Shown: positions 43,480 through 53,006, counted from the first letter of the stretch. The stretch is DNA of 64,000 nt from Thioclava sp. GXIMD2076 (GCF_037949795.1 NZ_CP149932.1:1539001-1603000), one strand, 5' to 3'. Program-made: numbers and translations. The notes: a model not told the origin generated them from the letters alone.

Positions 43480-44271
43480 ATGAAAATCGATCTGAGCGGA
43501 AAATCTGCCCTCGTCACTGGCTCGACCAAGGGGATCGGCTTTGCCAGTGCCAAAGGTCTGGCAGCCTGTGGCGCGCGCGTGACCCTGACGGGGCGCAAGA
43601 CGGAAGATGTGGACGCCGCCATTGCCGAGATCCGCAAGAGCCTGCCCGACGCCGAACTGTCCGGCGTCGCGGCCGATCTGGGCACTGCCGAGGGCTGCGA
43701 GACTGTGGTGAAGGCGCTGCCCGACTGCGATATTCTCGTCAATAATGCGGGGATCTTCGGGCCGGTGGATTTCTTCGAGACCGAGGATGCTGTCTGGGAC
43801 AAATATTGGCAGGTCAATGTGATGTCGGGGATGCGGCTGGCCCGAGCCTATCTGCCTGCGATGGAGAAGAAGGGCTGGGGGCGTGTGGTCTTTCTGGGTT
43901 CGGAATCCTCGTTCAACATTCCCGAGGACATGGTGCATTACGGCGTCACCAAAGCCGCCGATGTGGCATTGGCGCGCGGGCTTGCCAAACGGATGGCGGG
44001 CACGGGGGTGACGGTGAATTCCGTTCTGCCGGGGCCGACGCTGTCTGACGGGATGAAAGCGGGCTTGAAAGACACGGTCGAGAGCACCAGCAAGAGCTAT
44101 GAGGAGGCGGCAGCCGATTTCGTGGCTGCCAATCGCCCCGCTTCGATCCTGCAGCGCGCCACCTCCACCGAAGAGGTAGCCAATATGATCGTCTATGCCT
44201 GCTCGCCCCTGTCCTCTGGCACGACAGGGGCCTCGCTGCGCGTCGAGGGCGGGGTGATCAACAGCCTGTGA
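43480..44271 (+). CDS. Short-chain dehydrogenase/reductase
   Basis: A 263-residue classical SDR. Cofactor motif TGSTKGIGFASAKGL (residues ~12-26; the TGRKTED region after strand 2 suggests NADP), NNAG at ~86, catalytic Ser in VVFLGSESS and Tyr-Lys in MVHYGVTKAA, and the VLPGPT loop. Start at 43480 with GGAG 7 bases upstream; the longer open frame from 43381 is rejected. Divergent from LysR, which likely regulates it. Substrate unknown. Confidence 0.9.
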   Translation: MKIDLSGKSALVTGSTKGIGFASAKGLAACGARVTLTGRKTEDVDAAIAEIRKSLPDAELSGVAADLGTAEGCETVVKALPDCDILVNNAGIFGPVDFFETEDAVWDKYWQVNVMSGMRLARAYLPAMEKKGWGRVVFLGSESSFNIPEDMVHYGVTKAADVALARGLAKRMAGTGVTVNSVLPGPTLSDGMKAGLKDTVESTSKSYEEAAADFVAANRPASILQRATSTEEVANMIVYACSPLSSGTTGASLRVEGGVINSL

Positions 44272-44277
44272 CATATC

Positions 44278-44304
44278 GGGGCGCGCGGGCTGTCCGTGCG
44301 CCCC
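44278..44304 (+). terminator. GC-rich hairpin after the SDR gene
   Basis: Stem GGGGCGCGCGG / CCGTGCGCCCC (10 of 11 pairs), loop GCTGT, without T tract, 6 bases after the stop. May be a weak or factor-dependent terminator. Confidence 0.45.
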
Positions 44305-44362
44305 TGCACTGGTCTTGGGCCGCGGATCATGGGAAGAGACCGGACCTGCCTTCGGAGGGCCT

Positions 44363-45106
44363 ATGGACCAGACCATTCTCTATCTCATCGCCGCCCTGAT
44401 CGTGGGTATGTCGAAAGGCGGACTGGCTTCGGCGGCCGCCATCGCTGTGCCGATGCTGGCGCTGTTCATGAACCCCGTGACAGCGGCAGCCACGCTTCTG
44501 CCGGTCTATGTGGTCACCGACTGGATCGGGGTCTGGCTCTTCCGCAAGGATTTCTCGGCCAAGAACCTGTTGATGTTCACGCCTGCGCTTCTGTTTGGCG
44601 TGGTGCTGGCCACGGTGATCACTCCCTATACGCCCGAGCCGGTGCTGCTGGTCTTCACGGGCGCAATCGGGCTGTGGTTCTGTCTTCGCGCATGGTTCGG
44701 GCGTGGATCGGACCATGTGACCAAACCCGCGCTGGTGCCTGCCCTGTTCTGGGGCACGCTGACGGGTGTGGCGAGCTTCATCACCCATTCGGGCGCACCG
44801 CCCGCGCAGGCCTATCTGCTGCCCCAGCGCCTGCCGAAGCTGAAATTCGCAGGCACCATCGCCATCTCCTTCGCTATCGGCAATCTGGCCAAACTGCCCG
44901 CCTATTTCGCCATCGGTCAGCTCGACGGGTTGAACTGGGGGCTGATCGTGGCGCTCGCCGCCACCGGCATCATCGGCACCTTTATCGGGCGATGGCTGAC
45001 GGTCAAACTCTCGGATACCCATTATGTGCGTGTCATCCAGGGGATGCTGTTTATCCTGTCCGTTATTCTGCTCATCAAGGGCGGGATGGCGCTGATTGGC
45101 GCCTAG
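44363..45106 (+). CDS. TSUP family transporter (TauE/SafE)
   Basis: A 247-residue membrane protein with about eight hydrophobic segments. It begins MDQTILYLIAALIVGMSKGG, where the GxSKGG motif is a TauE/SafE hallmark, and has the second-half equivalent LTGVASFITHSGAPPAQAYL. Members export sulfite, organosulfonates or related anions across the inner membrane. The start at 44363 has GGAGG 5 bases upstream; an earlier in-frame ATG at 44315 does not. Apparently follows the SDR gene without strong terminator, so cotranscription is possible. Substrate not deducible. Confidence 0.88.
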   Translation: MDQTILYLIAALIVGMSKGGLASAAAIAVPMLALFMNPVTAAATLLPVYVVTDWIGVWLFRKDFSAKNLLMFTPALLFGVVLATVITPYTPEPVLLVFTGAIGLWFCLRAWFGRGSDHVTKPALVPALFWGTLTGVASFITHSGAPPAQAYLLPQRLPKLKFAGTIAISFAIGNLAKLPAYFAIGQLDGLNWGLIVALAATGIIGTFIGRWLTVKLSDTHYVRVIQGMLFILSVILLIKGGMALIGA

Positions 45107-45201
45107 GGCTTGCTTTCCCAATTGTTACAGACATGTCATAGAGCATCCCTAAGAGAGCCCTGCGCGTGACGCGCCACAGACTTACTGCCCGAAAGGTTGC
45201 C

Positions 45202-46083
45202 ATGACCCGCATCGTTCAATCGCTTGCTGAAATCTCCGAACCCTATGATGCGCTGTTCTGCGATCTTTGGGGCTGCCTGCATAATGGCGTGACCGCCTAT
45301 CCGGCGGCGGTGGCCGCGCTTCAGACGTTCCGTGCCAAGGGGGGGCGTGTGGTCCTGCTGACCAATGCGCCGCGTCCGGCGGATTTCGTCAAGGAGCGCT
45401 TTGCCAAGATGAATATCCCCGATGATGCGTGGGATATGATCGTCAGCTCCGGCGATGCGGCGCAGGATGCGATGTTTGCCAGTGCCGTGGGCCGTAAGGT
45501 CTGGCATCTGGGGCCGGAAAAGGATGATGGCTTCTTCACCCATATTCCCGCCGAATGGGAAGGTCGCGCCAATATCGAGCGTGTGTCGTTCGAGGACGCC
45601 GAGGGCATTGTCTGCACCGGTCCGTTCCATGAGGACACCGAGACCCCCGAGGACTATCGCGCGCAGTTTCTGGCCGCCAAGACGCGCGGGCTGAAGATGC
45701 TTTGCGCCAATCCCGATCTGGTCGTGGATATGGGCGACAAGCGGATCTATTGCGCCGGTGCGCTGGCCGAACTGTATGAGGAAATGGGGGCCGACGCGAT
45801 CTATTGCGGCAAGCCGCACCCGCCGATCTACGATCTGGCGCGGCGCAAGCTCTCGGCGGCCTTCGGCCTGCCCGATGACAGCCGCATCCTGACCGTGGGC
45901 GACGGTATCCTGACCGATGTGGCGGGTGCTGCGGGTGAGGGGCTTGACTGCCTGTTCGTGACCGGTGGGCTGGCTGCGGAAGCTTTTGGTCCTGATGTCG
46001 AGAATCCCGATGCCGGGAAGCTCGAAGACTGGCTCGACGGGCAGGGGCAATCGCCGCTCTATGCGATCGGTCGCCTGCGCTAA
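45202..46083 (+). CDS. HAD-superfamily hydrolase, TIGR01459 type
   Basis: A 293-residue HAD phosphatase of the NagD-like (class IIA) kind. Motif I DALFCDLWGCLHNGVTAYPA (residues ~15-34; the second Asp of the DxD motif is replaced by Trp-Gly in this subfamily, DLWGC), motif II VVLLTNAPRP, motif III lysine in YCGKPHPPIYD, and motif IV ILTVGDGILTDVAGAAGEGL. Substrate unknown. The start at 45202 has GAAAGG 5 bases upstream. Closed by a strong terminator. Confidence 0.88.
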   Translation: MTRIVQSLAEISEPYDALFCDLWGCLHNGVTAYPAAVAALQTFRAKGGRVVLLTNAPRPADFVKERFAKMNIPDDAWDMIVSSGDAAQDAMFASAVGRKVWHLGPEKDDGFFTHIPAEWEGRANIERVSFEDAEGIVCTGPFHEDTETPEDYRAQFLAAKTRGLKMLCANPDLVVDMGDKRIYCAGALAELYEEMGADAIYCGKPHPPIYDLARRKLSAAFGLPDDSRILTVGDGILTDVAGAAGEGLDCLFVTGGLAAEAFGPDVENPDAGKLEDWLDGQGQSPLYAIGRLR

Positions 46084-46111
46084 CCAGTCCTCCCGTATTC
46101 CGATGATCTGG

Positions 46112-46145
46112 CGCCCCTTGGAGCATGCTGCTCCGGGGGCGTTTT
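46112..46145 (+). terminator. Intrinsic terminator of the HAD gene
   Basis: Two-part stem: CGCCCC / GGGGCG outside and GGAGCA / TGCTCC inside, loop TGC, followed by TTTT. Confidence 0.88.
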
Positions 46146-46164
46146 GCCATACTGTCTCGGAATT

Positions 46165-46238
46165 GAAACAATCTTGCTCGCAATAATATGATGCCAAGCT
46201 ATTATTCTGCGATATATTGTTTCGAGTGTAATTGTTTC
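46165..46238. promoter_or_regulatory. AT-rich promoter region with clustered repeats upstream of maoC
   Basis: Within an AT-rich island: GAAACAAT (46165-46172) is inverted relative to two direct copies ATTGTTTC (46216-46223 and 46231-46238, 15 bases apart); between them AATAATA (46182-46188) pairs with TATTATT (46200-46206). The next gene starts at 46307. These look like regulator sites; which protein binds is unknown. Confidence 0.45.
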
Positions 46239-46306
46239 TTGAGCCATTCCGCGCTATGCTGCGGTGCAACATGGCCGCGTAGCGGGGTAGGGGAAAGGGA
46301 GTCGTG

Positions 46307-46762
46307 ATGACGATGATGAAGGAAATCGAAGGGTCTACGATTTTCATCGAGGATCTGCAGATGGGGATGTCGCGCCAGCTGGTGAAAACCGTCACCGACC
46401 GCGATATCGAGATGTTTGCCGAGGTCTCGACCGATCATAACCCCGTCCATATGGATGAGGACTATGCCCGCACCACCCTGTTCAAGGGCCGGATCGCGCA
46501 CGGGATTCTCTCGGCGGGGCTGATTTCGGCGGTGATCGGCGAGCAGCTGCCCGGACATGGGGCGATCTATCTCAAACAGTCGCTGACTTTCATGGCACCG
46601 GTGCGGCCGGGGGATGAAGTTTGTGCAACTGTCCGCGTGGCGGCGATTGATCGGGATAAGCGGCGGGTCACACTTGCAACCCAGTGCACGGTGGGCGATA
46701 CGGTTGTTCTGAAGGGTGAGGCCCTTGTGCTGGCGCCGTCGCGGGAAACCCTGCGCGGCTGA
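46307..46762 (+). CDS. MaoC-like (R)-specific enoyl-CoA hydratase
   Basis: A 151-residue single hot-dog domain protein. The active-site motif AEVSTDHNPVHMDEDYA (residues ~39-55) supplies the Asp and His that hydrate trans-2-enoyl-CoA; FKGRIAHGILSAGLISAVIG completes the hydratase 2 signature. Members of this size (PhaJ-like) can feed (R)-3-hydroxyacyl-CoA into polyhydroxyalkanoate, or take part in other acyl-CoA pathways. A GTG three bases earlier is a possible alternate start; GGGAG is spaced best for 46307. ribF follows after 38 bases. Confidence 0.87.
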   Translation: MTMMKEIEGSTIFIEDLQMGMSRQLVKTVTDRDIEMFAEVSTDHNPVHMDEDYARTTLFKGRIAHGILSAGLISAVIGEQLPGHGAIYLKQSLTFMAPVRPGDEVCATVRVAAIDRDKRRVTLATQCTVGDTVVLKGEALVLAPSRETLRG

Positions 46763-46800
46763 GGCTATGGTTCTCGCCGGAATGCGGGAACGGACGGCTT

Positions 46801-47721
46801 ATGCGAGTTTACGACCACTGGCAGATCCCTGAAGAGGCACGCGGGGCCTCCATCGCCATGGGCAATTTTGACGGGGTCCATCTGGGGCACCAGTCGGTGA
46901 TCGATCTGGCGCGTCGGGAGGGTGCGCCGCTGGGTGTGTTGACCTTCGAGCCGCATCCGCGCGAGTTCTTCCGGCCCGATGATCCGCCCTTCCGCCTGAT
47001 GAATGCCGAGGCGCGGCGTAATCGGCTGGAAAAGCTGGGCGTCGATTTCCTCTATGCGCTGCCTTTCGATGTGGCGCTGGCCTCGATGGAGCCGGAAACC
47101 TTCGCACGCGAGGTGCTCTCCGAGGCGCTCGGGGTGACCAATGTCACAGTGGGACGCGATTTCCGCTTTGGCCGCAAACGGGCGGGCGGTATCGAGGAGC
47201 TGAAAGCCTGCGGGCAGACATTCGGCTTCGATGTGACCGTTGCGCCGCTGCTCGAAGTGGAGGGCGTGCATGTTTCCTCGACCGCGATCCGCAATGCGCT
47301 GAGCGAGGGCCAGCCCGAACTCGCCGCCGCGATGCTGGGCCATTTGCACCGGATCGAGGGCGCGGTGATCCATGGCGAGAAACGCGGGCGCGAGCTGGGC
47401 TATCCCACCGCCAATATGTCGGTTGACGGGCTGCATCTCCCGAAACTCGGGGTTTATGCGGTGAAGGTCGATGTGATGACCGGCCCGCAGAAGGGCAGCT
47501 ATATGGGCGCCGCGAGCCTCGGTGTGCGGCCGATGTTCGGGGTCAATACACCGAACCTCGAAACCAATCTGCTGGATTTCAAAGGCGATCTCTACGGCCA
47601 GCATCTGTCGATCGCGCTGGTCGAATATCTGCGCCCCGAAGTGGCCTTTACCGGCATTCCCGATCTGATCAAACAGATGGATCAGGATGTGATCCGAACA
47701 CGCGAGATCTTGACCGCCTGA
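46801..47721 (+). CDS. ribF: Bifunctional riboflavin kinase / FMN adenylyltransferase
   Basis: A 306-residue RibF that makes FMN and then FAD. The N-terminal nucleotidyltransferase has AMGNFDGVHLGHQSVIDLA (residues ~19-37), FEPHPREFF, and VSSTAIRNALSEG (KMSKS-equivalent); the C-terminal flavokinase has HGEKRGRELGYPTANMSVDG, GVYAVKVDV and GVRPMFGVNTPNLETNLLDF. It acts after the ribD-E-B-H genes located 35-40 kb away in the window. No separate promoter is evident; it may be read with maoC. Confidence 0.96.
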   Translation: MRVYDHWQIPEEARGASIAMGNFDGVHLGHQSVIDLARREGAPLGVLTFEPHPREFFRPDDPPFRLMNAEARRNRLEKLGVDFLYALPFDVALASMEPETFAREVLSEALGVTNVTVGRDFRFGRKRAGGIEELKACGQTFGFDVTVAPLLEVEGVHVSSTAIRNALSEGQPELAAAMLGHLHRIEGAVIHGEKRGRELGYPTANMSVDGLHLPKLGVYAVKVDVMTGPQKGSYMGAASLGVRPMFGVNTPNLETNLLDFKGDLYGQHLSIALVEYLRPEVAFTGIPDLIKQMDQDVIRTREILTA

Positions 47722-47769
47722 GCCAAGCGACGCATTGCAATTCCTACCCTAAAGGATGAGTCTCGCCCC

Positions 47770-48222
47770 ATGGCCGATAAGAAACGCAAGAAATTCTGGG
47801 AACTGCCGCTGGGCGATCTGAACCCGACCGAATGGGAGGCGCTCTGTGACGGTTGTGGCAAATGCTGTCTCAACAAGCTGGAATTCGTGGATACGAACGA
47901 GGTGGAGTTCACCCGCGTCGCCTGCCGCCTGCTGGATGGCCAGACCTGCCGCTGCTCGCAATACGAGATCCGGCACCATTTCGTGCCCGAATGTGTGCGT
48001 CTGACGCCCGAGTCGATTTCCGAGATCGCCTACTGGATGCCGCGCACCTGCGCCTATCGGCTGCGCTTCGAGGGCAAGCCCTTGGAAAGCTGGCACTACC
48101 TTCTATCTGGATCGAAAGAGACCGTGCATGAGGCCGGTCAATCCGTGCGCGGCTGGACCGTGCCGGAATACGAAGTGCAGGAAGAAGACTGGGAAGATTA
48201 CGTCATCGAGGATCTGTCATGA
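47770..48222 (+). CDS. YcgN family cysteine-cluster protein
   Basis: A 150-residue UPF0260/YcgN protein. The cysteine cluster CDGCGKCCLNKLE (residues ~28-40), CRLLDGQTCRCSQYEIR and PECVRLTPES, plus RTCAYRL, gives about eight conserved cysteines suited to binding zinc or an Fe-S centre. The biochemical role is not established. Its last codons overlap ltaE (ATGA at 48219), which suggests coexpression. Confidence 0.9.
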   Translation: MADKKRKKFWELPLGDLNPTEWEALCDGCGKCCLNKLEFVDTNEVEFTRVACRLLDGQTCRCSQYEIRHHFVPECVRLTPESISEIAYWMPRTCAYRLRFEGKPLESWHYLLSGSKETVHEAGQSVRGWTVPEYEVQEEDWEDYVIEDLS

Positions 48223-49304
48223 ATTTTGGGTCGGACAATACATCGGGCGTGGCGCCGCGCATCATGGAAGGTCTTGTGGCTGCCAATGCGGGCCATGCAC
48301 GCTCCTATGGCGCCGATGATCTGACCAAAGCCGTCGAGGCCCGTATCCGCGAGGTGTTCGAGGCACCTGAGGCGCGGGTCTTTCTGGTGACCTCCGGCAC
48401 TGCGGCCAATGCGCTCTCCTGTGCGCTGCTGACCAATCCGTGGGAGGCGATCTTCTGCCATCGCAATGCCCATATCGAGGAAGACGAATGCGGCGCGCCG
48501 GAGTTCTTCTCGGATGGGGCCAAGCTCGTGCTGGTCGAGGGCGAGGATGCCAAGATGACGCCCGAGACGCTGGCGCAAAAGATCGGCCATACGGGGGCGG
48601 CGATCCATAATATCCAGCGCGGTATGGTCTCGATCACCAATTCCACCGAATTCGGCACGGTCTATACCGCGCAAGAGGTCCGTGCGCTTTGCGATGTGGC
48701 CAAGGCCCATGATCTGCCTGTGCATATGGATGGAGCGCGCTTTGCCAATGCGCTGGTGCGGCTGGGTGTGAGCCCTGCGGAGATGACATGGAAGGCAGGC
48801 GTCGATGTGCTCTCCTTCGGCGGCACCAAGAACGGGTGTATGGGGGTCGAGGCGGTGGTGATCTTCGATCCCGCGCGCGCGCAGGAATTCGAACTCCGTC
48901 GCAAACGGGCGGGACAGCTGATGTCCAAGCACCGTTATCTGGCGGCCCAGATGCTGGCCTATCTCGAAGAGGGTTACTGGCTGGAGCTGGCGCGTCATGC
49001 CAATGCGATGGCCGATAAACTCTCGCAGGGGCTTGCGGCATTGCCGTCGGTCCGCCTTCTGCATCCGGTGCAATCGAACGGTGTCTTTGTGGCGCTGCCG
49101 CGCCATCTACACCGCAAGCTGATGGCAGAGGGCGCCTATTACTATCTCTGGCCCTTCGATCAGGATCTGGAAACCGGTGACCCCGAGGAGCTAATTTCGG
49201 CGCGGCTTGTCTGTTCATGGTCCACGACCGCGCAGGAGGTGGGAGCCTTCCTCGACCATCTGGGCGGCCAGAGCGCCAGCCAGGCGGCATTTTCCGAAGC
49301 CTGA
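48219..49304 (+). CDS. ltaE: Low-specificity L-threonine aldolase
   Basis: A 361-residue fold-type I PLP enzyme that splits threonine or allo-threonine into glycine and acetaldehyde. It begins NFGSDNTSGVAPRIMEGL; PLP-site features are VTSGTAANALS, VHMDGARFANALV (the Asp that holds the pyridine nitrogen) and the Schiff-base lysine in VLSFGGTKNGCMG. Length and motifs fit the bacterial threonine aldolase group. Coupled to ycgN upstream; followed by a bidirectional terminator shared with prs. Confidence 0.92.
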   Translation: MNFGSDNTSGVAPRIMEGLVAANAGHARSYGADDLTKAVEARIREVFEAPEARVFLVTSGTAANALSCALLTNPWEAIFCHRNAHIEEDECGAPEFFSDGAKLVLVEGEDAKMTPETLAQKIGHTGAAIHNIQRGMVSITNSTEFGTVYTAQEVRALCDVAKAHDLPVHMDGARFANALVRLGVSPAEMTWKAGVDVLSFGGTKNGCMGVEAVVIFDPARAQEFELRRKRAGQLMSKHRYLAAQMLAYLEEGYWLELARHANAMADKLSQGLAALPSVRLLHPVQSNGVFVALPRHLHRKLMAEGAYYYLWPFDQDLETGDPEELISARLVCSWSTTAQEVGAFLDHLGGQSASQAAFSEA

Positions 49305-49310
49305 AACGCA

Positions 49311-49340
49311 AAAAGCCCAAAGCATCTGCTTCGGGCTTTT
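49311..49340. terminator. Bidirectional terminator between ltaE and prs
   Basis: Arms AAAAGCCCAAAGCA / TGCTTCGGGCTTTT (13 of 14 pairs) around TC, with T tracts at the end on either strand, placed between two convergent stops. Confidence 0.92.
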
Positions 49341-49364
49341 CCGATAGGGGGGCAGGGGCCGGTC

Positions 49365-50384
49365 TTACGACTGGCTATACATGCCCTCGTAGATCGGCTT
49401 GATCGTTTCGGTCTCGAAGAGCGAGGAAACCGAGGTGCCCGACCAGGTGTTCAGGATCGCTTGCGCGAACATCGGTGCGGTCGGCACGATGCGGATATTG
49501 GGGCAGTTCTTCACCGCGTCGGTCGCCTGGATCGAGTCGGTGATCACCAGAGATTTCATGACCGATTTCGACACGCGCTCGACGGCGGGGCCGGAAAGCA
49601 CGCCGTGGGTGATGTAGGAATGCACCTCGGTCGCGCCCGCTTCCATCAGCACTTCGGCGGCCTTGCACAGGGTGCCTGCGGTGTCGCAGATGTCATCCAC
49701 GATGATACATTTCTTGCCGGTCACGTCGCCGATTACGGTCATGCCTGCGACTTCACCCGCTTTCTCGCGGCGCTTGTCGACGATGGCCAGCGGTGCGCCG
49801 ATGCGCTTGGCGATCTCGCGGGCACGGGCCACGCCGCCGACATCGGGGGAGATGACCATGACATCATCCATATTGCCCTTGAAGTGGTGCATGATATCGA
49901 GCGCGAAGACCGGCGAGGCATAGAGGTTGTCCACCGGGATATCGAAGAAGCCCTGGATCTGGGTCGCGTGCAGATCGAGCGTCAGGATGCGGTTGACCCC
50001 GGCTTCGGTCAGCAGGTTGGCGATCAGCTTGGCCGAGATCGGCGTGCGGGCCTTGGTGCGGCGGTCCTGACGGGCATAGCCGAAATAGGGGATGACGGCG
50101 GTGATGCGGTCTGCCGAGGAGCGCTTGAGCGCATCGGCCATGATCAGCAGTTCCATCAGGTTGTCATTGGCCGGATTGGAGGTTGGCTGGATGACATACA
50201 TGTCCTCGCCGCGGACGTTCTCGTAGACCTCCACGAAGATCTCCTGATCGTTGAAACGCTCGACGCGGGCATCGACGAGGCCTACGGACATTCCGCGATG
50301 CATCGACATGCGGCGGGCAATGGCTTCGGCCAGCGGTCGGTTGGCATTACCGGCGATCAGTTTGGGTTCAGTCATGGCGGACAT
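49365..50384 (-). CDS. prs: Ribose-phosphate pyrophosphokinase (PRPP synthetase)
   Basis: A 339-residue enzyme that transfers pyrophosphate from ATP to ribose 5-phosphate, giving PRPP for nucleotide and histidine synthesis. Motifs: [52 protein letters not shown], and the PRPP loop [19 protein letters not shown]. The start at 50384 has GGAG 9 bases upstream; 50375 (MTEPK) is also possible, and the open frame beyond is spurious. Divergent from the isomerase gene at 50506. Confidence 0.96.
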   Translation of the reverse strand: MSAMTEPKLIAGNANRPLAEAIARRMSMHRGMSVGLVDARVERFNDQEIFVEVYENVRGEDMYVIQPTSNPANDNLMELLIMADALKRSSADRITAVIPYFGYARQDRRTKARTPISAKLIANLLTEAGVNRILTLDLHATQIQGFFDIPVDNLYASPVFALDIMHHFKGNMDDVMVISPDVGGVARAREIAKRIGAPLAIVDKRREKAGEVAGMTVIGDVTGKKCIIVDDICDTAGTLCKAAEVLMEAGATEVHSYITHGVLSGPAVERVSKSVMKSLVITDSIQATDAVKNCPNIRIVPTAPMFAQAILNTWSGTSVSSLFETETIKPIYEGMYSQS

Positions 50385-50505
50385 GGGCTTTGGCTCCGGG
50401 CAGCGCCGCGAGGGAAGGGTCACGGCAGAGATTCGCTTACATTGCGCCTGCCTTAGCACCGAGGTAGCCTCGGGGCAAATCCAAGGGTGCAAGGGAGACA
50501 TGCGA

Positions 50506-51105
50506 ATGTCACATATTGATTACTACTTCTCGATCTTTTCGCCTTATACCTATCTCGCGGGGCTGCGTCTGGAGGAAATCGCCCGCCGCCACGGGGCCGG
50601 TGTGACATATCGTCCCCTCGATCTGATGGCGCTTTTCGACCGCACCGGAGGCACCCGTCCTGCGGCGCGCCACCCCTCGCGGATGGAATACCGTAATCAG
50701 GAGGTCACCCGCTGGGCCGAGAAGCTTGGCATGCCGATGCCCGATATCTCGGTGCCGTTGCCCAATGCGGCACCCGCCTCCTATGCTATCATCGCGGCGC
50801 AGAAAGCCGGTGGTGGTGATCTGGGCGGGCTTGTCCATGCCATTGCGCGCGCCCGCTGGGCCGAGGGGCGCGATATCGGCGAGGAAGATCTGATCCGCGC
50901 GGCGCTGGTGGAAAACGGCTTTGACGGCAATCTGGTGACGACGGGGCTGTTCGACGGCGCCATCGCCTACGAGAAGAATCTCGAGGATGCGGTCGCCGCC
51001 GGTGTGTTCGGCTCGCCCTTCTATATCGTGACCGATACGGATGCGCGCTTCTTCGGGCAGGACCGGCTTGAGTTTCTGGACGCGCATCTGGGGACGCTTT
51101 CATGA
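50506..51105 (+). CDS. 2-hydroxychromene-2-carboxylate isomerase family protein
   Basis: A 199-residue DsbA-fold (kappa-GST-like) protein. N-terminal [20 protein letters not shown], with the Ser in place of a redox cysteine that marks HCCA isomerases, and [17 protein letters not shown]; the C-terminal [20 protein letters not shown] is the cis-Pro loop. The classic enzyme isomerises a naphthalene-degradation intermediate with glutathione, but such genes are common where no aromatic pathway exists, so the true substrate is open. Overlaps the following hydrolase by 4 bases. AAGGGAG lies 8 bases before 50506. Confidence 0.87.
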   Translation: MSHIDYYFSIFSPYTYLAGLRLEEIARRHGAGVTYRPLDLMALFDRTGGTRPAARHPSRMEYRNQEVTRWAEKLGMPMPDISVPLPNAAPASYAIIAAQKAGGGDLGGLVHAIARARWAEGRDIGEEDLIRAALVENGFDGNLVTTGLFDGAIAYEKNLEDAVAAGVFGSPFYIVTDTDARFFGQDRLEFLDAHLGTLS

Positions 51106-51908
51106 TCGACGAACGTCAGGGCGTCGTCATTTCTTCCGAACAGCTGGGGCAGGGCGACCGTCCCGCTCTGGCGATCCATTGCATGCTGGGTAATGCCCGC
51201 GCTTGGGAGCCGTCCTTCGCGCTCTTGGAAGACCGCATCTCGGCGCGTGTCTTCGATCTGCCGGGACACGGGCGGTCGGGCGACTGGGCCTATGACGAAA
51301 CGCCGGGGGCGTTCGAGCGGCTGGCTACGCAGATCACCGCCAGCTTCATCGACCGGCCCGTCGATCTGATCGGGCATAGTTTCGGCTCTTCGGTAGCCCT
51401 GCGGCTGGCAGTGGCCGCCCCGCATGCGATCCGCAGCCTGACGCTGATCGAGCCGATCCTCTTTGCTGCCATCGAGGGCGCACCCGAATATGATGCGGTG
51501 GCCGCGGATCAGGCGGCGCTGAGCGCACTTCTGGCGGCGGGCCAGCATGAGGCGGCGGCGAAAGCCTTCATGGCGCAATGGGGGGCAGGTGTGCCGTGGG
51601 AGGCGCTCCCCGAGCACCAGCGCATCCGGTTTGTCGCGCAGATGCCCATTCTGGGGAACGCCGCGGCTGCCAATTTCTCCGATCCGGGCAATATCCTTCG
51701 CCCGGACGGGATCGAGGAAATCGATGCGCCGGTGCTTCTGGTCCATGGGCAGGAGACACATCCCTCGGTGCCGCTCGTCTGTGCCGAGCTGGCGGTGCGG
51801 ATGCAGGATGTGGGCACGGCGACCGTGCCCGGCGCGGGGCATATGCTGCCGCTGACCCATCCCGAGAGCCTGGCCGATCTGATCGGGGTCAATCTCGACC
51901 GCTCCTAA
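51102..51908 (+). CDS. Alpha/beta-fold hydrolase
   Basis: A 268-residue hydrolase. Nucleophile elbow LIGHSFGSSVALRLA (Ser near 87), oxyanion region CMLGNARAW with FDLPGHGRSGDW, acidic residue in DAPVLLVHGQETH and catalytic His in GAGHMLPLTHPESL. Translationally coupled to the isomerase gene (ATGA), so the pair may work in one short catabolic or detoxifying route. Substrate unknown. Confidence 0.88.
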   Translation: MIDERQGVVISSEQLGQGDRPALAIHCMLGNARAWEPSFALLEDRISARVFDLPGHGRSGDWAYDETPGAFERLATQITASFIDRPVDLIGHSFGSSVALRLAVAAPHAIRSLTLIEPILFAAIEGAPEYDAVAADQAALSALLAAGQHEAAAKAFMAQWGAGVPWEALPEHQRIRFVAQMPILGNAAAANFSDPGNILRPDGIEEIDAPVLLVHGQETHPSVPLVCAELAVRMQDVGTATVPGAGHMLPLTHPESLADLIGVNLDRS

Positions 51909-51911
51909 GGC

Positions 51912-51937
51912 AAACGCCGCGCTGATGCGCGGCGTTT
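51912..51937. terminator. Bidirectional hairpin between hydrolase and purK
   Basis: Perfect 10-base stem AAACGCCGCG / CGCGGCGTTT with a 6-base loop, between convergent stops at 51908 and 51942; short T tail on each strand. Confidence 0.8.
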
Positions 51938-51941
51938 CCGG

Positions 51942-53006
51942 TTAGAGAACCTTGTTGATATGGCCCATCTTGCGGCCCGGTTTGGCTTCGGCCTTGCCGT
52001 AGAGATGCACCTGCACACGCGGCGTTTTGGCGAATTCCGGCACGCGCAGCACATCATCGCCGATCAGGTTGAGCATCTCGACATCGGCGTAACGCGTGCC
52101 ATCGCCCAGCGGCCAACCGGCTACGGCGCGGATATGCTGCTCGAACTGGTCGACGGTGCAGCCCGCCTGCGTCCAGTGGCCCGAGTTATGCACGCGCGGC
52201 GCGATCTCGTTCACGATCAGCCCGCCCTTGGTGACAAACAGCTCGACCCCCATGACGCCGACATAATCGAGCGTATTGAGGATCTTGGCGGCCATCAGCA
52301 CGGCATCCATCCGCAGGCTTTCGGGGATCTGCGCCGGCACCGTGGTCGTGTGCAGGATGCCGTTTTTGTGCACGTTCTGGCCGGGATCGAAACAGGCGAC
52401 CTCGCCGGTGGTGCCACGCGCGGCAATCACCGAGATTTCCATCGAGAAATCGATGAACCCTTCGAGCACAGCCTCGGCCCCTGCCATCGCGGCAAGCGCC
52501 TCGGAGGCCTCCTCGGGCGCCATGATCCGTGCCTGACCCTTGCCGTCATAGCCCAGACGGGTGGTCTTCAGGATCGAGGGCGTGCCCACGTCCGCGATCG
52601 CGACCTCAAGACTTGCGGCATCGGTGACCTTTGCCCAAGGCGCGGTCTTCAGGCCGATCTCGTTCAGGAAGCTCTTCTCGATGATCCGGTCCTGCGAGGT
52701 GGCCAATGCGCGGCGGTTGGGATGCAGCGGACGGATCGCTTCGAGGATATCCAGCGCCGAGGTCGGGATATTCTCGAACTCGTAGGTGATCACATCGACA
52801 GATTGCGCGAAGGCGCGCAGCGCATCGACATCCTCGTAGGAAGCGGTGGTGACCGTCTCGGCCACATGGCCTGCGGGCGGGTTGCTGCCCGGTTCGAAGA
52901 TGTGGGTCTCGAAGCCCAGACGCGAGGCCGCGACCGAGAGCATCCGGCCCAGTTGGCCACCGCCCAGGATACCGATCGTGGCGCCGGGTTGAAGCGAGGT
53001 GGTCAT
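51942..53006 (-). CDS. purK: N5-carboxyaminoimidazole ribonucleotide synthase PurK
   Basis: A 354-residue ATP-grasp enzyme that carboxylates AIR with ATP and bicarbonate to N5-CAIR. Motifs: [63 protein letters not shown], and [17 protein letters not shown]. Starts inside the purE stop (ATGA at 53003-53006); open frame further upstream is a shadow of purE. Confidence 0.97.
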   Translation of the reverse strand: MTTSLQPGATIGILGGGQLGRMLSVAASRLGFETHIFEPGSNPPAGHVAETVTTASYEDVDALRAFAQSVDVITYEFENIPTSALDILEAIRPLHPNRRALATSQDRIIEKSFLNEIGLKTAPWAKVTDAASLEVAIADVGTPSILKTTRLGYDGKGQARIMAPEEASEALAAMAGAEAVLEGFIDFSMEISVIAARGTTGEVACFDPGQNVHKNGILHTTTVPAQIPESLRMDAVLMAAKILNTLDYVGVMGVELFVTKGGLIVNEIAPRVHNSGHWTQAGCTVDQFEQHIRAVAGWPLGDGTRYADVEMLNLIGDDVLRVPEFAKTPRVQVHLYGKAEAKPGRKMGHINKVL

